Assembly: GCA_030272585.1 (NCBI GenBank)
Contig: BSYQ01000004.1
Location: 3,720,001-3,784,000 of the forward strand
Length of the DNA: 64,000 bases
From: Bryopsis sp. KO-2023
Lineage: Eukaryota; Chlorophyta; Ulvophyceae; Bryopsidales; Bryopsidaceae
Direction of reading: 5' to 3'
A program made the translations under genes and the position numbers. The number at the start of each line of letters is the position of its first letter. The stretch's first letter is position 1. The notes under the pieces are model-generated. The model ran no database searches. It was not told where the DNA came from and was given only the letters and a program-made list of their open reading frames with translations. Shown piece by piece: positions 10,455 through 21,532 of the stretch.

Positions 10455-10924
10455 GGATTTGATCGGAAGTGATGATCGGTGCAAAAGTCGGTTTTTGATT
10501 TCTTGGACCGATCATAATCGGAATTTGAAACCAAATCCCGATCAACCGACCATGATCGGAGCTGATCGGATCAACGGCCGATTAATCGGCGTTTCACCGA
10601 TCTTGATCGGCCGATTAGGCGTTTGCATGTCGCGACGCTTGATCGTGATCGGGATCGTGATCGGAGCAACCGATTAGATCGATAATCGGAAGCCCGATCC
10701 CGATTACGATCAAGCTTTAATCGGCCGACCACGATCATCGATCCGGTTTTAATCGGCCGATCACGATCACGATCATCGATCATGATCGGTAAAAAAAAAA
10801 AAAAAAAAGACCGATCATTTTCAGAATCATGTGGAACGAGATCGTATCAGGTCAGATCAATGAAACGACCTGTCCTGACATCGAAAATGGACGGCCGATC
10901 ATTTCCGATCACGTCCATAGTATG
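10455..10924. repeat. Right subterminal GATC-palindrome block and terminus
   Basis: Mirror of the left block: many GATCGG / CCGATC palindromes (GATCATCGATCATGATCGG near 10770) plus an A-run of about 19 bases near 10791. It ends at the terminal repeat CCATAGTATG. Confidence 0.75.
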
Positions 10925-10932
10925 GCTGGTTC
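10925..10932. repeat. Right target-site duplication of the hAT element
   Basis: GCTGGTTC, identical to 4300-4307. Confidence 0.85.
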
Positions 10933-11645
10933 AGGGTGCTAAAAAAACCATCAATGTTAAGTATGCACTCCACAACGATGAAAAACAACCATGCAAAAGG
11001 GGTGTAGAACAACGTTAATGGTGTCATTAACCACGCGATTGTTTACAACGTATTCAGCGAATCTCCTATAGTGAAAATTTGTTCGATTTGTTGCAATCGA
11101 TTTTGAGAGAAGTTTTGTTGAAAAGCCCTTTTGCAAATCAATTTGCAAAGGGACTCTCCAGAGAACGAATTCGTTGCTGGACTTTCTTTCAACCTGATCC
11201 TCCGCAAAAGCGTTCAATGGTCTCTTGCGTACAACTGGACTCTGGTACTCCTTGGAGTATGAAGCGTTTTCATAGAAAACTTCAACAAACTCGAAAAACT
11301 CCCACAGCGGGAACCACTGATTGTCGTCAAGCAATCACAGACGATCCTTTTCCTTTTCCTGTCCTTCTTTGATCCTTTTTCTTGTTGCGGTTGGGTGCTC
11401 CGACAACGCCAAAGAAACCTTGGTTTGACTGAGCGGATTGCACACACCCCTTGCGGTGCACCCCCGAGCCAGCCAACAAAATACACAATTCCTGGAAAAC
11501 CCGGAAGGGTGGAGACAAAATATTTGAAGAAGCACTCGAATCAAGACGGCGATATTTACGAGGATATTGGACAGCACAAGCTGTTTTGTGTTCGGCCATG
11601 AAAGTCTTCGTGTATCAACACTGAACCCAGACAACCTTGTGCTTA
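10933..11645. other. Spacer between two transposons, with an inverted minisatellite fragment
   Basis: At about 10958-10978 it contains GTATGCACTCCACAACGATG, the exact reverse complement of the core of the 57-bp array on the far side of the hAT element. A minus-strand open frame of 125 codons (10957-11334) overlaps this fragment. It has ordinary composition (EDQVERKSSNEFVLWR) but no splice context or recognised family, so it is not called as a gene. Confidence 0.5.
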
Positions 11646-12254
11646 TCATCTGGAAAATACCACTGCGATAAAGTAACGATATCGCAGCGTCACCGCTTCT
11701 TTAACGCTGTGGCAGCGTCATTTTCTCGCAGTGTTGACGCTGTTCAGCGCTTGTGTCAAAAGAGCGTTAAATCACGCACGTCAAATTGGCGCAACAAATA
11801 TCGCTGAAATCACGCATGTCAATTTAACGCAGTGTGACGTTAAAAAGACGCACATCAAATTTGACGCTGAACTTCGCGTGCGTCAAATTTACGCTGCGAT
11901 GCGCAAAACCCGTGGTTGGGAGCCCTGTAGGACTGGGGCGCTCCCCGATGTCAGACATGGATTTGTCGGAGTGACAGGGTTCGGAGCAGTGGCACTGGAC
12001 CACAATCATGCCTGGCAGGATTGTAGTACAGCCCTTCCGCACCTGCAGCGCGACTTTGCGCAGTGCGGAACGGAAAACGTCCTGGGGTTGAGGAGGACCT
12101 GTGAGGCGGCTGTTAAAATTTTCGCAGGGTAGGGGGCAGTGTTCTGACCCCAACCTTCCCGCTCGAACATTGTGAGACCGCCGGCTGGGCTTGCAATCTA
12201 TTTTCGTTGTGATGGGTTGCCGTCGCCCATTTTGGGGGGTGCAGATAGCCACGA

Positions 12255-14729
12255 TTGGACGTGAGTGCTGTGAGTGCGTATCTGTCTGCTTTGGGCGAAG
12301 CGTTTTTGGGTGGCGCTTTTTTGTTATTTGGCCACTGGAAATGCTTCGGCAGAAAAGTGACTGAACGACTGAAGGACCTGGTGGAGGGTGGGTACGAATT
12401 AATGGTGTTCAAGTCTGCGATATTTACAGGAGGCACGCCACCAGGCACGGTAAGCTTTTTTCGAATAGTTCTATTTCTCTATCTCCCCCTCCCCCTTCTT
12501 GATATTTGACCAAGCAAAATGCAAATTATGAAATCTCTGTGGGGTGCTAGAAATTGGCCGATGCATTCCACCATTGGGGAAGACATGTTGATTGAGTTTT
12601 CAATTTCTTTTTTTCTTCCCCCCAAAATGGGGGCTAATGTTCTTGTTGGCATCCATCCATTTTCCATTTCCATTTTTTTTTTTGCTGCTGATTTAAACAA
12701 ATATCAAGCATGTCTGGTTTTTTTTTTTTTTTTTTCTTGCACAGTGCTATTTTTAAGCACCAGGAAAAGGTTTATTCCGTGAGCTACATCTGGTCATTCC
12801 TGGAGGATCTTTGAAAAGGGAAAGATTTCGAAGCCGAAGGAAAAGCTTTCAAAGAATTGATTGTGTTTGCTGGGGATAGCTGCCGAAGAACGGCGTCAGA
12901 ATTCGAAAAGCGATACGATGGCTGGGATTTGTTTTTTGCCAGACCTTCTACATCGATCCTGGCCCTAATGCAGGTACCTCAAAAATAAAAAAAATTATAA
13001 TTATAATTATTAAATAAATTGAAAAAATAAAAAGGATTGAATAAGAATGTGTCTTTTTCGAACTAAAAGAGAAATGGCGAGTAATAAACCAAGGAGAAGA
13101 TTAGTGATTTTTTGTTTTTGTATTTATTTTGTATATATAATATTGTTATATTATTTAAGCAAGAATGTAAGAATTTTTTTGCTTTTTTTTCGTTTCGCAG
13201 GCGATCTTCATTGAAAGCCAAAGGGGTCGAGACGGGGCGATCAACCAGGAGGTGATTTTATCAAGAAAGTGAACAAGCGATGTACTTTTTTTTTTAATAT
13301 TTCTTCGCACTCCTGCAAAAAAAAATAAAAATAAAAATCCTTTTTCAGGTTGCTTTTTCGGTCAATAAGCCCCCAACTGATTCACCGGGCATTCCATTAT
13401 CTGAAAAAGAAAAAAAAACATCAGTTTGATTTGAATTCTGACCAGCAAGATTGCAACTTGCCCCTGAAGAAATATATATATATATTAATATATAATATAT
13501 ATTTCCAGCAGCTTTGCTCCGTGTACTTATCCCCACCAACTCAATTTCACTCAATCGTTCAAAAGCAGACCTTTGAAAAAACAAAGCAAATCAAATCAAA
13601 TCGTCAACATTGTTCATTGTTCACCATTGTTCGGTGCTTCCGATCCTTTTTTATTTTTAGTTTTTCTTAATGTTTTTTTTTTATTAGTATATTTTTTTAA
13701 ACTATCATATTCTCTTTCTTTTTTGTTCTTCAGTTTCTTTTTTTTTGGGGGGGGGGGAAACCAGTTCATCTTTTTCCCTTGTTGACTTTTTTTGGTTTTT
13801 TTTTTCCCTCGAACAGGTGTTGTTTTTGTCTTATATGCACCTTCTTTTGAAGGAAGTGTGCAATAGCGGACATAAGTACAGATAAGTGTTTCAAAATTTT
13901 CAGGAATCGAAAAGGGGAATTTTGGGTTCTTGGTAGGTCTTCGTTGTGTGCATATTTGTTGTTCAAATTTCTTTGCCTATGGAATCATCCAGTCTGTATT
14001 GAAGCATTTAGAATTCAGTGAAAATATTTTTTAAAACATATTCTAAGTTGTTGGCGGATGCGATGTCAAGGCAGCAATTTCAACCTTGAGAAAAGGGAGG
14101 AAGAGCGACGAATGGTGTGAGATTTGATTGGAAAGAATTCCACCTTTCTGAGTCAACTGGATGGGTTGCTTTTCAACCTCTACTCTCGCACTGTGAAGGG
14201 GGACTAGATTGGCCAGGGAATTAACAGTCTTGTATATGTTCTGTAGGTCTTGGGCTAGATTGTCAGGTGCGAGGATGTGATCCCTCAGTAGTACTTGATG
14301 CAATGCATAGTTCAGTGCTTTCAACACGAGTTTCATTTGGGAACTTTTAGTGATTCGTTGAGCGCCTCGCCAAAATTGTAGGATGGTGAAAGTTCACCTG
14401 ATTATGTCAGGCCTGATGGACAGGTACAGATGAATTTGCTGATGCACACATGCAGAGTCCTTGTTTTTAAGTTTGGGGTGGGGTTGGTTGGGTGGAATGC
14501 TGAGAGCTTTGTTTTCGGATCGAGTTTCAATCACCTTTTTCGACGAAGTCAGTGAAAATCAGCTCATGTCGTCTTTACAGTGACTTGAAAAAAAAGCAGA
14601 TGAGATTCCACACTCCGTATTTAGCATTATTTTTTTCGTTTTTGTTGCAGGGAGGAGTATGATCATCCCAAGAAAACTGGTCAAGAGCTTTTATCATCGA
14701 TGTACAGACACAAAATCCAAAAACAGTGA
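12255..14729 (+). pseudogene. Spliced gene inside the TA element, one in-frame TGA
   Basis: Family not recognised. Exons inferred on the plus strand: one ending at 12458 (GGCACG|GTAAGC), one starting after AAGCACCAG at about 12763 and ending GCAG|GTACC near 12973, then 13201-13249 (CGCAG|GCG to CAGGAG|GTGATT) and 13349-13428, ending TGA. Phases agree. The second carries KDFEAEGKAFKELIVFAGD and SEFEKRYDGWDLFFARPS but is interrupted by TGA at 12812-12814, in frame on both sides. A further terminal-exon-like segment near 14651-14729 (EEYDHPKKTGQELLSS before TGA) may belong to another transcript form. The TGA could mean decay, a sequence error or a wrong exon choice. The start is not resolved. 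Confidence 0.4.
14043..14336 (-). CDS. Exon-like ORF on the minus strand of the TA element
   Basis: A 97-codon open frame with balanced, helix-prone composition (KLVLKALNYALHQVLL, QDLQNIYKTVNSLANLV). It opposes the plus-strand exons, so it may be a second element gene or an intron coincidence. No conserved motif is recognised. Confidence 0.3.
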   Translation of the reverse strand: MKLVLKALNYALHQVLLRDHILAPDNLAQDLQNIYKTVNSLANLVPLHSARVEVEKQPIQLTQKGGILSNQISHHSSLFLPFLKVEIAALTSHPPTT

Positions 14730-15249
14730 AACTTAACTTCTGGAATGGATTAAATTCGGTGGACCATGGGGTTGGGTTCGATTCCCAAAGAGTTTGAAAA
14801 GTGGATTTGTCACACCCACAAAAAAATCACAATCAGAAGAATCAATCGCAAACGTCCAACAACGTCAAATTATCGCGGATGTTGTTTCACGCCAAATCGT
14901 CACCCCCGTAATATTCACGTCAAATTATCGGGGGCGCTGTGCCAAGTAAAATTCGCGCTGCCACAAAAGTCACGTCAGCTATCGATCACGTTGTTTCACG
15001 TGAAATTTATGCAGGCGCGCATTTTACGTCAATTTTATGGGCGTCAATTTTGCGCTGTTCGACGTGATCGATAGCTGAATACGGTATTTAGCGTCAGCGA
15101 TAAAACAACACGAGTTATCGCGAAAATGACGCGATGGTATTTTCCAGATGATATTTTGACTCTTGGTACGACACATCTCGCAGTTTGTTTTGGTTGCTGG
15201 CAGAACAGCTGAGAAAAAATAAATACGAAGCAGTACAGAGGCCTCACCA

Positions 15250-15560
15250 TTCGAGGAGAAACGTCATCATCAGGCGTTTTCCTTGTTGCAACAATTGGGA
15301 GTCATTGGTCCCAGAATCAAAGAGAAGTCTTGCAACCTCAGGTCGATTCTGAAACTTACCAGCAACTAGCTGATTATAATCAGCAGCAATCGAGCCACTC
15401 ATGCTGCTCCAAAATGGAGTGGTGCAAAACCCAGGCCAGTTATTGCATCAATGGCTGCTCCAATGAATACCAGAGTCTGAACCAAGGAATAATTTTTGCC
15501 CTTCGCAGCAGCCATTCGTGGATTCTTTTATTTGGAGCTGTCGATAGATTCCAGGCACGC
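15250..15560 (-). pseudogene. Ankyrin-repeat-like remnant
   Basis: Just outside the TA element, minus-strand translation shows ankyrin-like pieces in two frames: one with LVQTLVFIGAAIDAITG followed by LGFAPLHFGAA (compare the TPLHxAA core), the next with NRPEVARLLFDSGTN (compare VVxLLLxxGAD). The first frame ends at a TGA immediately after the PLH block and the second begins there, so the sequence looks decayed. The expressed ankyrin gene at 23678 shows the repeat type is present in this genome. Confidence 0.35.
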
Positions 15561-16836
15561 AACACATCGCCGCCAGATTTATGGACTGACATGGTTTGAC
15601 AGGTGTCAGTTCTTCTTTTCTTGCTTTTCTTTCTTTGTTTTAGGGGATGGGCTGGATGACGTCGATCGACACACAGCACTGGTTGTCACTGGCTGTTCGC
15701 AAGACGAAGAGATCGGAAGTGGGAATTCGTTTGGGCAGCTAGTCAGTCTGTAGCACTGTTGTTGCACCATTTTATTTTTTTTGGGTGAAACGTGCAAATC
15801 TTTCTGATCCTGTTTGCTCCCTCTCTTTGTTGTACCATAGCAAGTTCATATGTCTGTGGGAATCTGCATCAATACAAACTTTGATTGTGGTGCGCGATTT
15901 GACAAGAGCATACAACTTAACGTGCAAGAACTCGTACTCTTGAAAAAGCAGCTGTGCAAACCCCTATCGACTGGAAAAATATTTTTATATTAATATATGC
16001 CAATTTCACAACACATGAAAACATGCATTGTTGCACACATGTAGATAAATCTGCTTGTCTGACCCAGCACTACCTGTCGGCTGCCAATTAATTTTGCCAC
16101 CGAATGCTGAATTCAGCATTTGGCGGTAAAATTAAGTTTTTGCCCTACCTGTCCCGTCTACGTCGGGCAACCTGTCCCATCGCATGCGCCCCTTTAACAA
16201 GGGTTGCGATCATCGAGGGGTCGAGTTTTCGACGTCTGGCCAAAAAGTCTCGGTGAAAGAAAGACACAAAAGTCTCCCGAGATTTCCGCAACAGAAAGAG
16301 CCGCATGGGTTGCGCAACGTTTTGTTGGGTAACGTAGGGGTCGTTTCTGGCTAATATCATGATTTTGAAAGCAAAGCAAAAAAAGAAAGGAAGAAAGTCC
16401 AAGTATCGAATCGTTCCTGGACGAAGGGGACTACATGTTTGCCTCTTTCGGTTTAAATGACTTGTTCACAGCCGAAAACTTGAAAGAAAATGCTAGAGAG
16501 TCCTTCTCTGGAGTCCTGCATCTTTTGCCCTTTTTTTGAGCATATATTTTTTTGCACAAGCTGTGAAAACGCGTGATAGTCGTGGCACTCGACTGTGCCA
16601 AAAATCAAGAATATCACAAAAACCAAGAAAGTCGAAAATGTTAGTCAGAAACAAAACTTTTGGGTGCGTGCTAACCTCGTTGGTAGGAACACAGTGCGGA
16701 CTTCCGCCCTTCCACAGCTCCGAACAACACATATCTAAAGTGTGGAAGAGTAGCAGTTTGAACCCAAGGTAGTGCATGCATCTTGTGTTGTTTTGTGTGT
16801 GTGTTCGTGTTTGTGTGCGTTTCGACAGCGAACGCC
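15561..16836. other. Intergenic region with a mini-palindrome
   Basis: No supported gene. It contains the 66-bp palindromic insertion at 16079-16144. The short ORFs (for example 16145-16402 minus) lack splice or domain support. Confidence 0.5.
16079..16144. mobile_element. 66-bp palindromic mini-insertion with 8-9 bp direct repeats
   Basis: The two halves of about 33 nt are near-perfect reverse complements meeting at GCTGAATTCAGC. CTACCTGTC flanks the block on both sides (16070-16078 and 16145-16153). This is the layout of a minimal MITE with a target-site duplication. Confidence 0.5.
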
Positions 16837-19800
16837 ATGGAGGCGTTAGTTGTTAACCGACCGTGGACCCTCGGGCCTGGAAGATACAAAAGCGCGTATT
16901 GCATTTTCACACTCCTTCTGCTCGCCACAAATACTTTTTATAAAGTATCTGCAGGTACGGTGACTTCTTGCTGTCGCGCCAGAGAGGCGCTCTGCATATT
17001 CTCAGCCAACTCTGAATAAGCTTTCGTTTGTGGTCCAGAAATGTTCGTGAACCAGTCCAAAGTTCGCGGAAACAGCCACAGGATGGAAAAAAAGGTGAGG
17101 AAAACACAAGATGAGGGTGTGAAACTGCAAGAACGGCAGCGTCGCTCGGAGGGACTCGCTCCGAGACGCTAGAACTCGAAACTGCAAGCATATTGCGACT
17201 CTTTTCGTGCATGTCTGGTCCCAGCAAACATCTGTGAAATAGGGTTCCTATTTTAAGTGATTGTGTGATGGAATGCTGGCATGCTTTGCTGTGAGATGCT
17301 GAAAAGAACTTTCCTTTCATAAGAGGAAAGTGACATGCACTGTCCTCATATGGATGCATTTATCCTTCAAATTGCCTGTTGGTTGTATCACTCATGCAAG
17401 GCATGCATACCTATTGTGAACACCTGTGGACCATGGTGAAATGTCTCATATTTTTCTGTGGTGTTGAAACAGTCGTCTCAAGTCCCATCTTGCTTCCCAG
17501 CCCTTCGCCTAGTGAGGTCGCTGGGGAGGAGGTTGAAAAAGTGGGTGACGAAGCCATCCCCAGCGAGGTCTGACATCGCGACGGTGGGCTCAGAGAGTTC
17601 CCTCTACTGTGACCCGGATATTTTTGATGACCTCACTTGGGATGTAAGTGATCGAACAAGTCTTGCAAATAAGTTGACCCATTATATAATTTCATGTCAG
17701 GGCTTTTGAACACGAAAAGCAGTGAACTCATTACCTCAATCCCCTTGTTCACTCCACAACCCCCAGTTTTTCTGTTTTCTTTCTGTTATTATTGGCACAC
17801 AATTGCTCAAAAGATGGCATCGATTCGAGACATCTTATCAAATCTGCTTCGTCAAGGCGTGTTAAATCCACCCCTCTGGATTTGCTCTTCGGTACGAATA
17901 ATTTTTTTTAAATGTTTAAATTCCATTCTCTTGTCAGGGTGCAAGGACTCCACAGGTAACAGAATTTTACGGTGGTCTGCCAGCATGGCGGCCATGTCAG
18001 CCATACAAGATGCACCAAACGCACGATGTGAGTTCCCTTTTGCTTTTTTTTTTAATATTATCTTGCCAATCGATGGTGTTCATGTGTGCTTGACATGCTT
18101 CTTTGTTTTTTTTCTATCTGCCAATTGCAGTGGAGGGTCATGTTGGTGCCCAGCAACGTCAAGGGAAGCCAGCCACCAGGTGATAATTGAATGCAATTGA
18201 TAATGTGCTGAGTGGACAGTCATTACTTTTTGATTGTCTACACTGTCGATATTTGATCGTTGAATTGAAAGATGCAATGAAGGTTGTTAGCGTGGACCAA
18301 TTCAATGGATCGGGGAGGATTTAATTTCCTTTGCATGTGTGTTTCAGGTTTTCCACTTCCATCAAAAACTGCCCGAATACCTCCATCAAGAATCCCTGAG
18401 CATGTCACACCTGGCATCCGAATCTCAAACCCAAAGCCAGCCCTTGGAAGTACAAAAGAAGTCCCAATCCCAAAGTCAAAAGAGGGGCAATGCGTGGTAG
18501 CTGCAGAAAAGGAGAAGGAGCAGCTGGCTCCACCTCCATCTCGCCAAGAAGAAAAATCGGATGCCCCAAGATGCTCTTCCATGAGCCCAGCCCCCAAGAA
18601 ATCTGGCCCACATTTCCGACCACCACCAGCTCCACCTGCCCCCCCTTGCCAAAAGGAAAAATTGGATGCTCCAGACTGCTCTTCTATCAGCCCAACCCCC
18701 AAGAAGCCTTGCCCAAATTTGCGTCCAACACCAGCTCCACCTGCCCCCCCTCGCCAAGAAGAAAAATCGGATGCTCCAGACTGCTCTTCTATCAGCCCAA
18801 CCCCCAAGAAGCCTTGCCCAAATTTGCGTCCAACACCAGCTCCACCTGCCCCTCCTCTCCAGAAAAACCGAATTCGCCGGCAGCCACAGGTTGAAAAAAC
18901 AAGAAATCGAATCGGATAATTTTGCAATACTAATGTTTATATTGCAGTGAAATGGTTTCCCCATTTTTCTCAAATGACTTTTTTTTTTGGGCCATATTCC
19001 TAGGTTTCTGACCTGTTCAGAGATTTTGTTGTTGGAGCCCAACAATTGGCTGCGACAACAACAAAAGGCCAAGGTCTAAAACCCCCAAAAAAGGGTGGGG
19101 CTGATGTCATCGGGGAAATGATGGCCAAGAGCCCTTTCTACTTGGGCATCGCCAAGGACAGGGAGGTCCACCGGGAGATGATCTTGGACTTGATCGAATC
19201 CATTGAGGGCTTCAAAGGAAAAGATATGGGGGACCTCTCCAGCTATGTTTTGGAAATCGAGTCCAAGCTTTCCGTATTGACGGATGAATCCAAGGTACTC
19301 GAGGCGTTCAACTGGCCGGCAAGGTTCTCCAAAATGCGCGAAGCTGTCAAGGTGCATGACGAGATGTCCGGGATGCGCAAGACTTTTGAGAATTGGGAAA
19401 GATGTCGTCCCTCGACGAAGGCTGAGTTGCAAGCGATGGAGGCCTTTCTGGTGAGTGACTTGATGTTGTGTAATTTTTTGTTCTCGCTGAAATTTGGAAT
19501 GATGCAAAAGACCTCCATACAATTGGAACAAATGAGTTGTTATTGTAGACCAATGGCTTTATAGAGTGTGAATAAAATTGTACAAGAATTTATTATATGA
19601 ATAAAAATTTCAGCCCAATTTCTTAATATTAAAATGTGAGTCCATGGATCTCTGTGGCCTGGCAGTTTTTTTTATTGTGGAAGAATGAATGCTACTGGCA
19701 AAATCAGTGATTTTTAAGTAATGCATTATTTTCCCAAGGGGCTGGATTCCATCATCAATCATTATTGATTATCCCACCAGGATCAGAATATTGATTTGAA

Positions 19801-20883
19801 AACAATAGAAAGCACAGTAGGGTATATTTATCAAACATTCTGAGGCTCTTATTGAGTGTGTATCATTACGCAGTGCTTAATAAGCACTTGCCGATAATTT
19901 TTACCAATGCATATGGGGATTTCAGGCTGAAATTTTCAGCCCATTTTCAAAAAAGATAGGTTTCAACCTTGAATTATGAGACCACACTGGGATGAGCGTA
20001 TTTTTCCCGGAACACTTTTTTTTAAATCGTATTCTGTGAGATGAATGTCTAATGGATTTTTTTGTGGTGATCAATGCAGACTCGCTCAACCGAGAGAATC
20101 GACTTGGTTATGCGAGAGGAGGACGCAATGGCCGAGCGATTCCGCGGTGCATCCCTCCCGTGGGATCCCAAAATTTGGATAAAAACGAAAAGAGCCTCCC
20201 TCCAGCTCTTTCTGGCCTATTCGTCACTTGCGATCCCTGAGGTGGCGGCGAGGAGCACAAAAGACTCGACTCCTACTTTGAAGGGTGAGGAAACCATCCC
20301 AAACATTCTTCTACTTGAAAAATAATAGAAAGAAAGCAAATTTAAAGTTGCATTAAGGAAACCTTGTGTTGGGAACTGTCCTTTTCTTTGGTGGAAAGTT
20401 ATTCTTCAGGGTGACTTCTAATTTTCCTGTTTTGAGAAGGTTCACTTTATGAGGATTTTCTTTTTCAAAGTAAAAAGAGAAAAGTGATTTTACCATCGTG
20501 CAATAATTGAAGTCAATGTTATTTATATACAGACTGAATCCTGTTGTTTGGAATGAGATGCAAATATATATATATATTCCCACAAAATGGTGGTCGTGTA
20601 ATGGGGTTAGTCAGAACTCCCCTGAAATGAATGAATATCTCGATCAACTTATTTGTCAACTTGTTGGGTGAATTCAACAACAATTGAACCACTGTTCAAT
20701 TATATTATTTCCTTCCACTGTTTCAACAAAACTGGTGATTTGAAAAAAAACTGGTGATTCGCAGGGCTCGTCGAATTTGCATATAAAACACACACGCTGG
20801 CAGAGGGTTTCTGCCCTGCATGTGTGGCAAAATTCGACGAGATCCGTCTTCTCGTCGCCACCTCAAGGGAGCAGCAAAAGTGA
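16837..20883 (+). CDS. CHUP1: CHUP1-like chloroplast-positioning protein
   Basis: CHUP1 sits on the chloroplast outer envelope and organises short actin filaments that anchor and move chloroplasts. Ten exons join in phase: 16837-16954, 17039-17094, 17473-17643, 17814-17891, 17938-18027, 18131-18179, 18348-18889, 19004-19450, 20080-20284 and 20765-20883, giving 624 aa. The start has a strong context (CGCCATGG) and a hydrophobic stretch follows (SAYCIFTLLLLA), as expected of the envelope anchor. ARTPQVTEFYGGL in exon 5 matches the family's 'APEVVEFYxSL' motif. Exon 7 has three 35-residue Pro-rich repeats (PAPPAPP, DAPDCSSISPTPKKPCP). Exons 8-10 carry the conserved C-terminal region (VIGEMMAKSPFYLGIAKD, LEAFNWPARFSKMREA, LVEFAYKTHTLAEGF). 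It is shorter than Arabidopsis CHUP1 (about 1000 aa), lacks the long coiled coil, and has the Pro-rich part after rather than before VTEFYGGL. Exon 4 is the least certain. Confidence 0.85.
18520..18880 (+). repeat. 105-bp coding repeat in CHUP1 exon 7
   Basis: Three in-frame copies, the last two almost identical, encoding APPAPP followed by a Lys/Asp/Cys linker. The identity of copies two and three points to recent duplication. Confidence 0.85.
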
Positions 20884-21471
20884 GGGGAGGAGCAGCTGCC
20901 AAGGATTTTTTTTTTCCTCCACTCCACTGGGTTTTTTCCTCGTGGAATGCCCATGTGGAGTGGAGGTTTTTTTTTTTCAATCCTTGGAGCTGTAATTGCA
21001 AAATGAATGTAATTTTTTCTTTTCTTTTTTAAGTCTTTATGATTCAGTGAATTTGTCATTTGAGAATTTGTTTCCATGTTGCTGCATCCCCTCACACAAT
21101 AAATTTCTTCGACTCTTTGAATTTTGCACAAACCAGCCACATAAATTATGATTGGAATTATTTTTGTCCCGTGGTTTGGGAGTGCATGGAGGAAATGATG
21201 TCTTTACCATATATATATTTGCTGAGTAAGATCTGGACAAAAAAACCTTTGCTGGCTGAAAATATTCAATGCATGCCAGCTTCAGTTCCACCCAAAATTT
21301 GTTTTGTATGTTTTCATCATTTGGCTTGTTCTGTGCCAAGAAACAAAACAATTTTTCAATTTGTTTTATGGTTTGGGCTGAGAAATGTGTCTCAGTGGTT
21401 CGTGCTAGATCAACCCCTAAATCAACTCCCCAAATAACCAGTTTTTTCAGCAGGAAAAAAACTTGGGATCC

Positions 21472-21532
21472 TCCAAAATTAGCGAGCAATGCTGTGATTC
21501 TATCACGATAATCTGTGGTGGTGGAAAAACAT
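21472..21532 (-). repeat. Dispersed repeat, copy 1
   Basis: Read on the minus strand it matches 48255-48314 over about 60 bp (ACCACCACAGATTATCG, then AGAATCACAGCATTGCTC, then ATTTTGGAGG) with only a few differences. Family unknown. Confidence 0.7.

Larger units (their letters stand above)
4308..10924 (+). mobile_element. hAT-superfamily DNA transposon, 6617 bp, looks whole
   Basis: Both ends share an inverted repeat: the left begins CATACTATGGA and the right end, reverse-complemented, begins CATACTATGGA. The element is bracketed by identical 8-bp direct repeats (GCTGGTTC). Inside are a BED/hATC transposase gene (+), a second spliced gene on the opposite strand, and subterminal blocks at each end packed with palindromic GATC-containing motifs. 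Terminal CA...TG, 8-bp target duplication, BED finger and hATC domain are all classical hAT traits. The perfect target duplication and the open 2.3-kb transposase frame imply recent insertion. Confidence 0.92.
11646..15151 (+). mobile_element. TIR DNA transposon of unknown family, TA target, 3506 bp
   Basis: The left end reads TA then TCATCTGGAAAATACCA. The right end, reverse-complemented, reads TA then TCATCTGGAAAATACCA, a 17-bp perfect inverted repeat with a TA duplication. Inside each end are subterminal blocks (about 11670-11900 and 14830-15130) dense in GCGTCAA / TGACGC / ACGTCAAAT motifs. The interior has exon-like stretches of at least one gene. The TA target suggests the Tc1/mariner-IS630 group, but no DDE motif was identified. 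Confidence 0.7.

Noticed and set aside
12812-12814. Selenocysteine codon for the in-frame TGA
   Set aside because: No recognisable SECIS-type hairpin seen and the protein is not a known selenoprotein family; decay or error is simpler.
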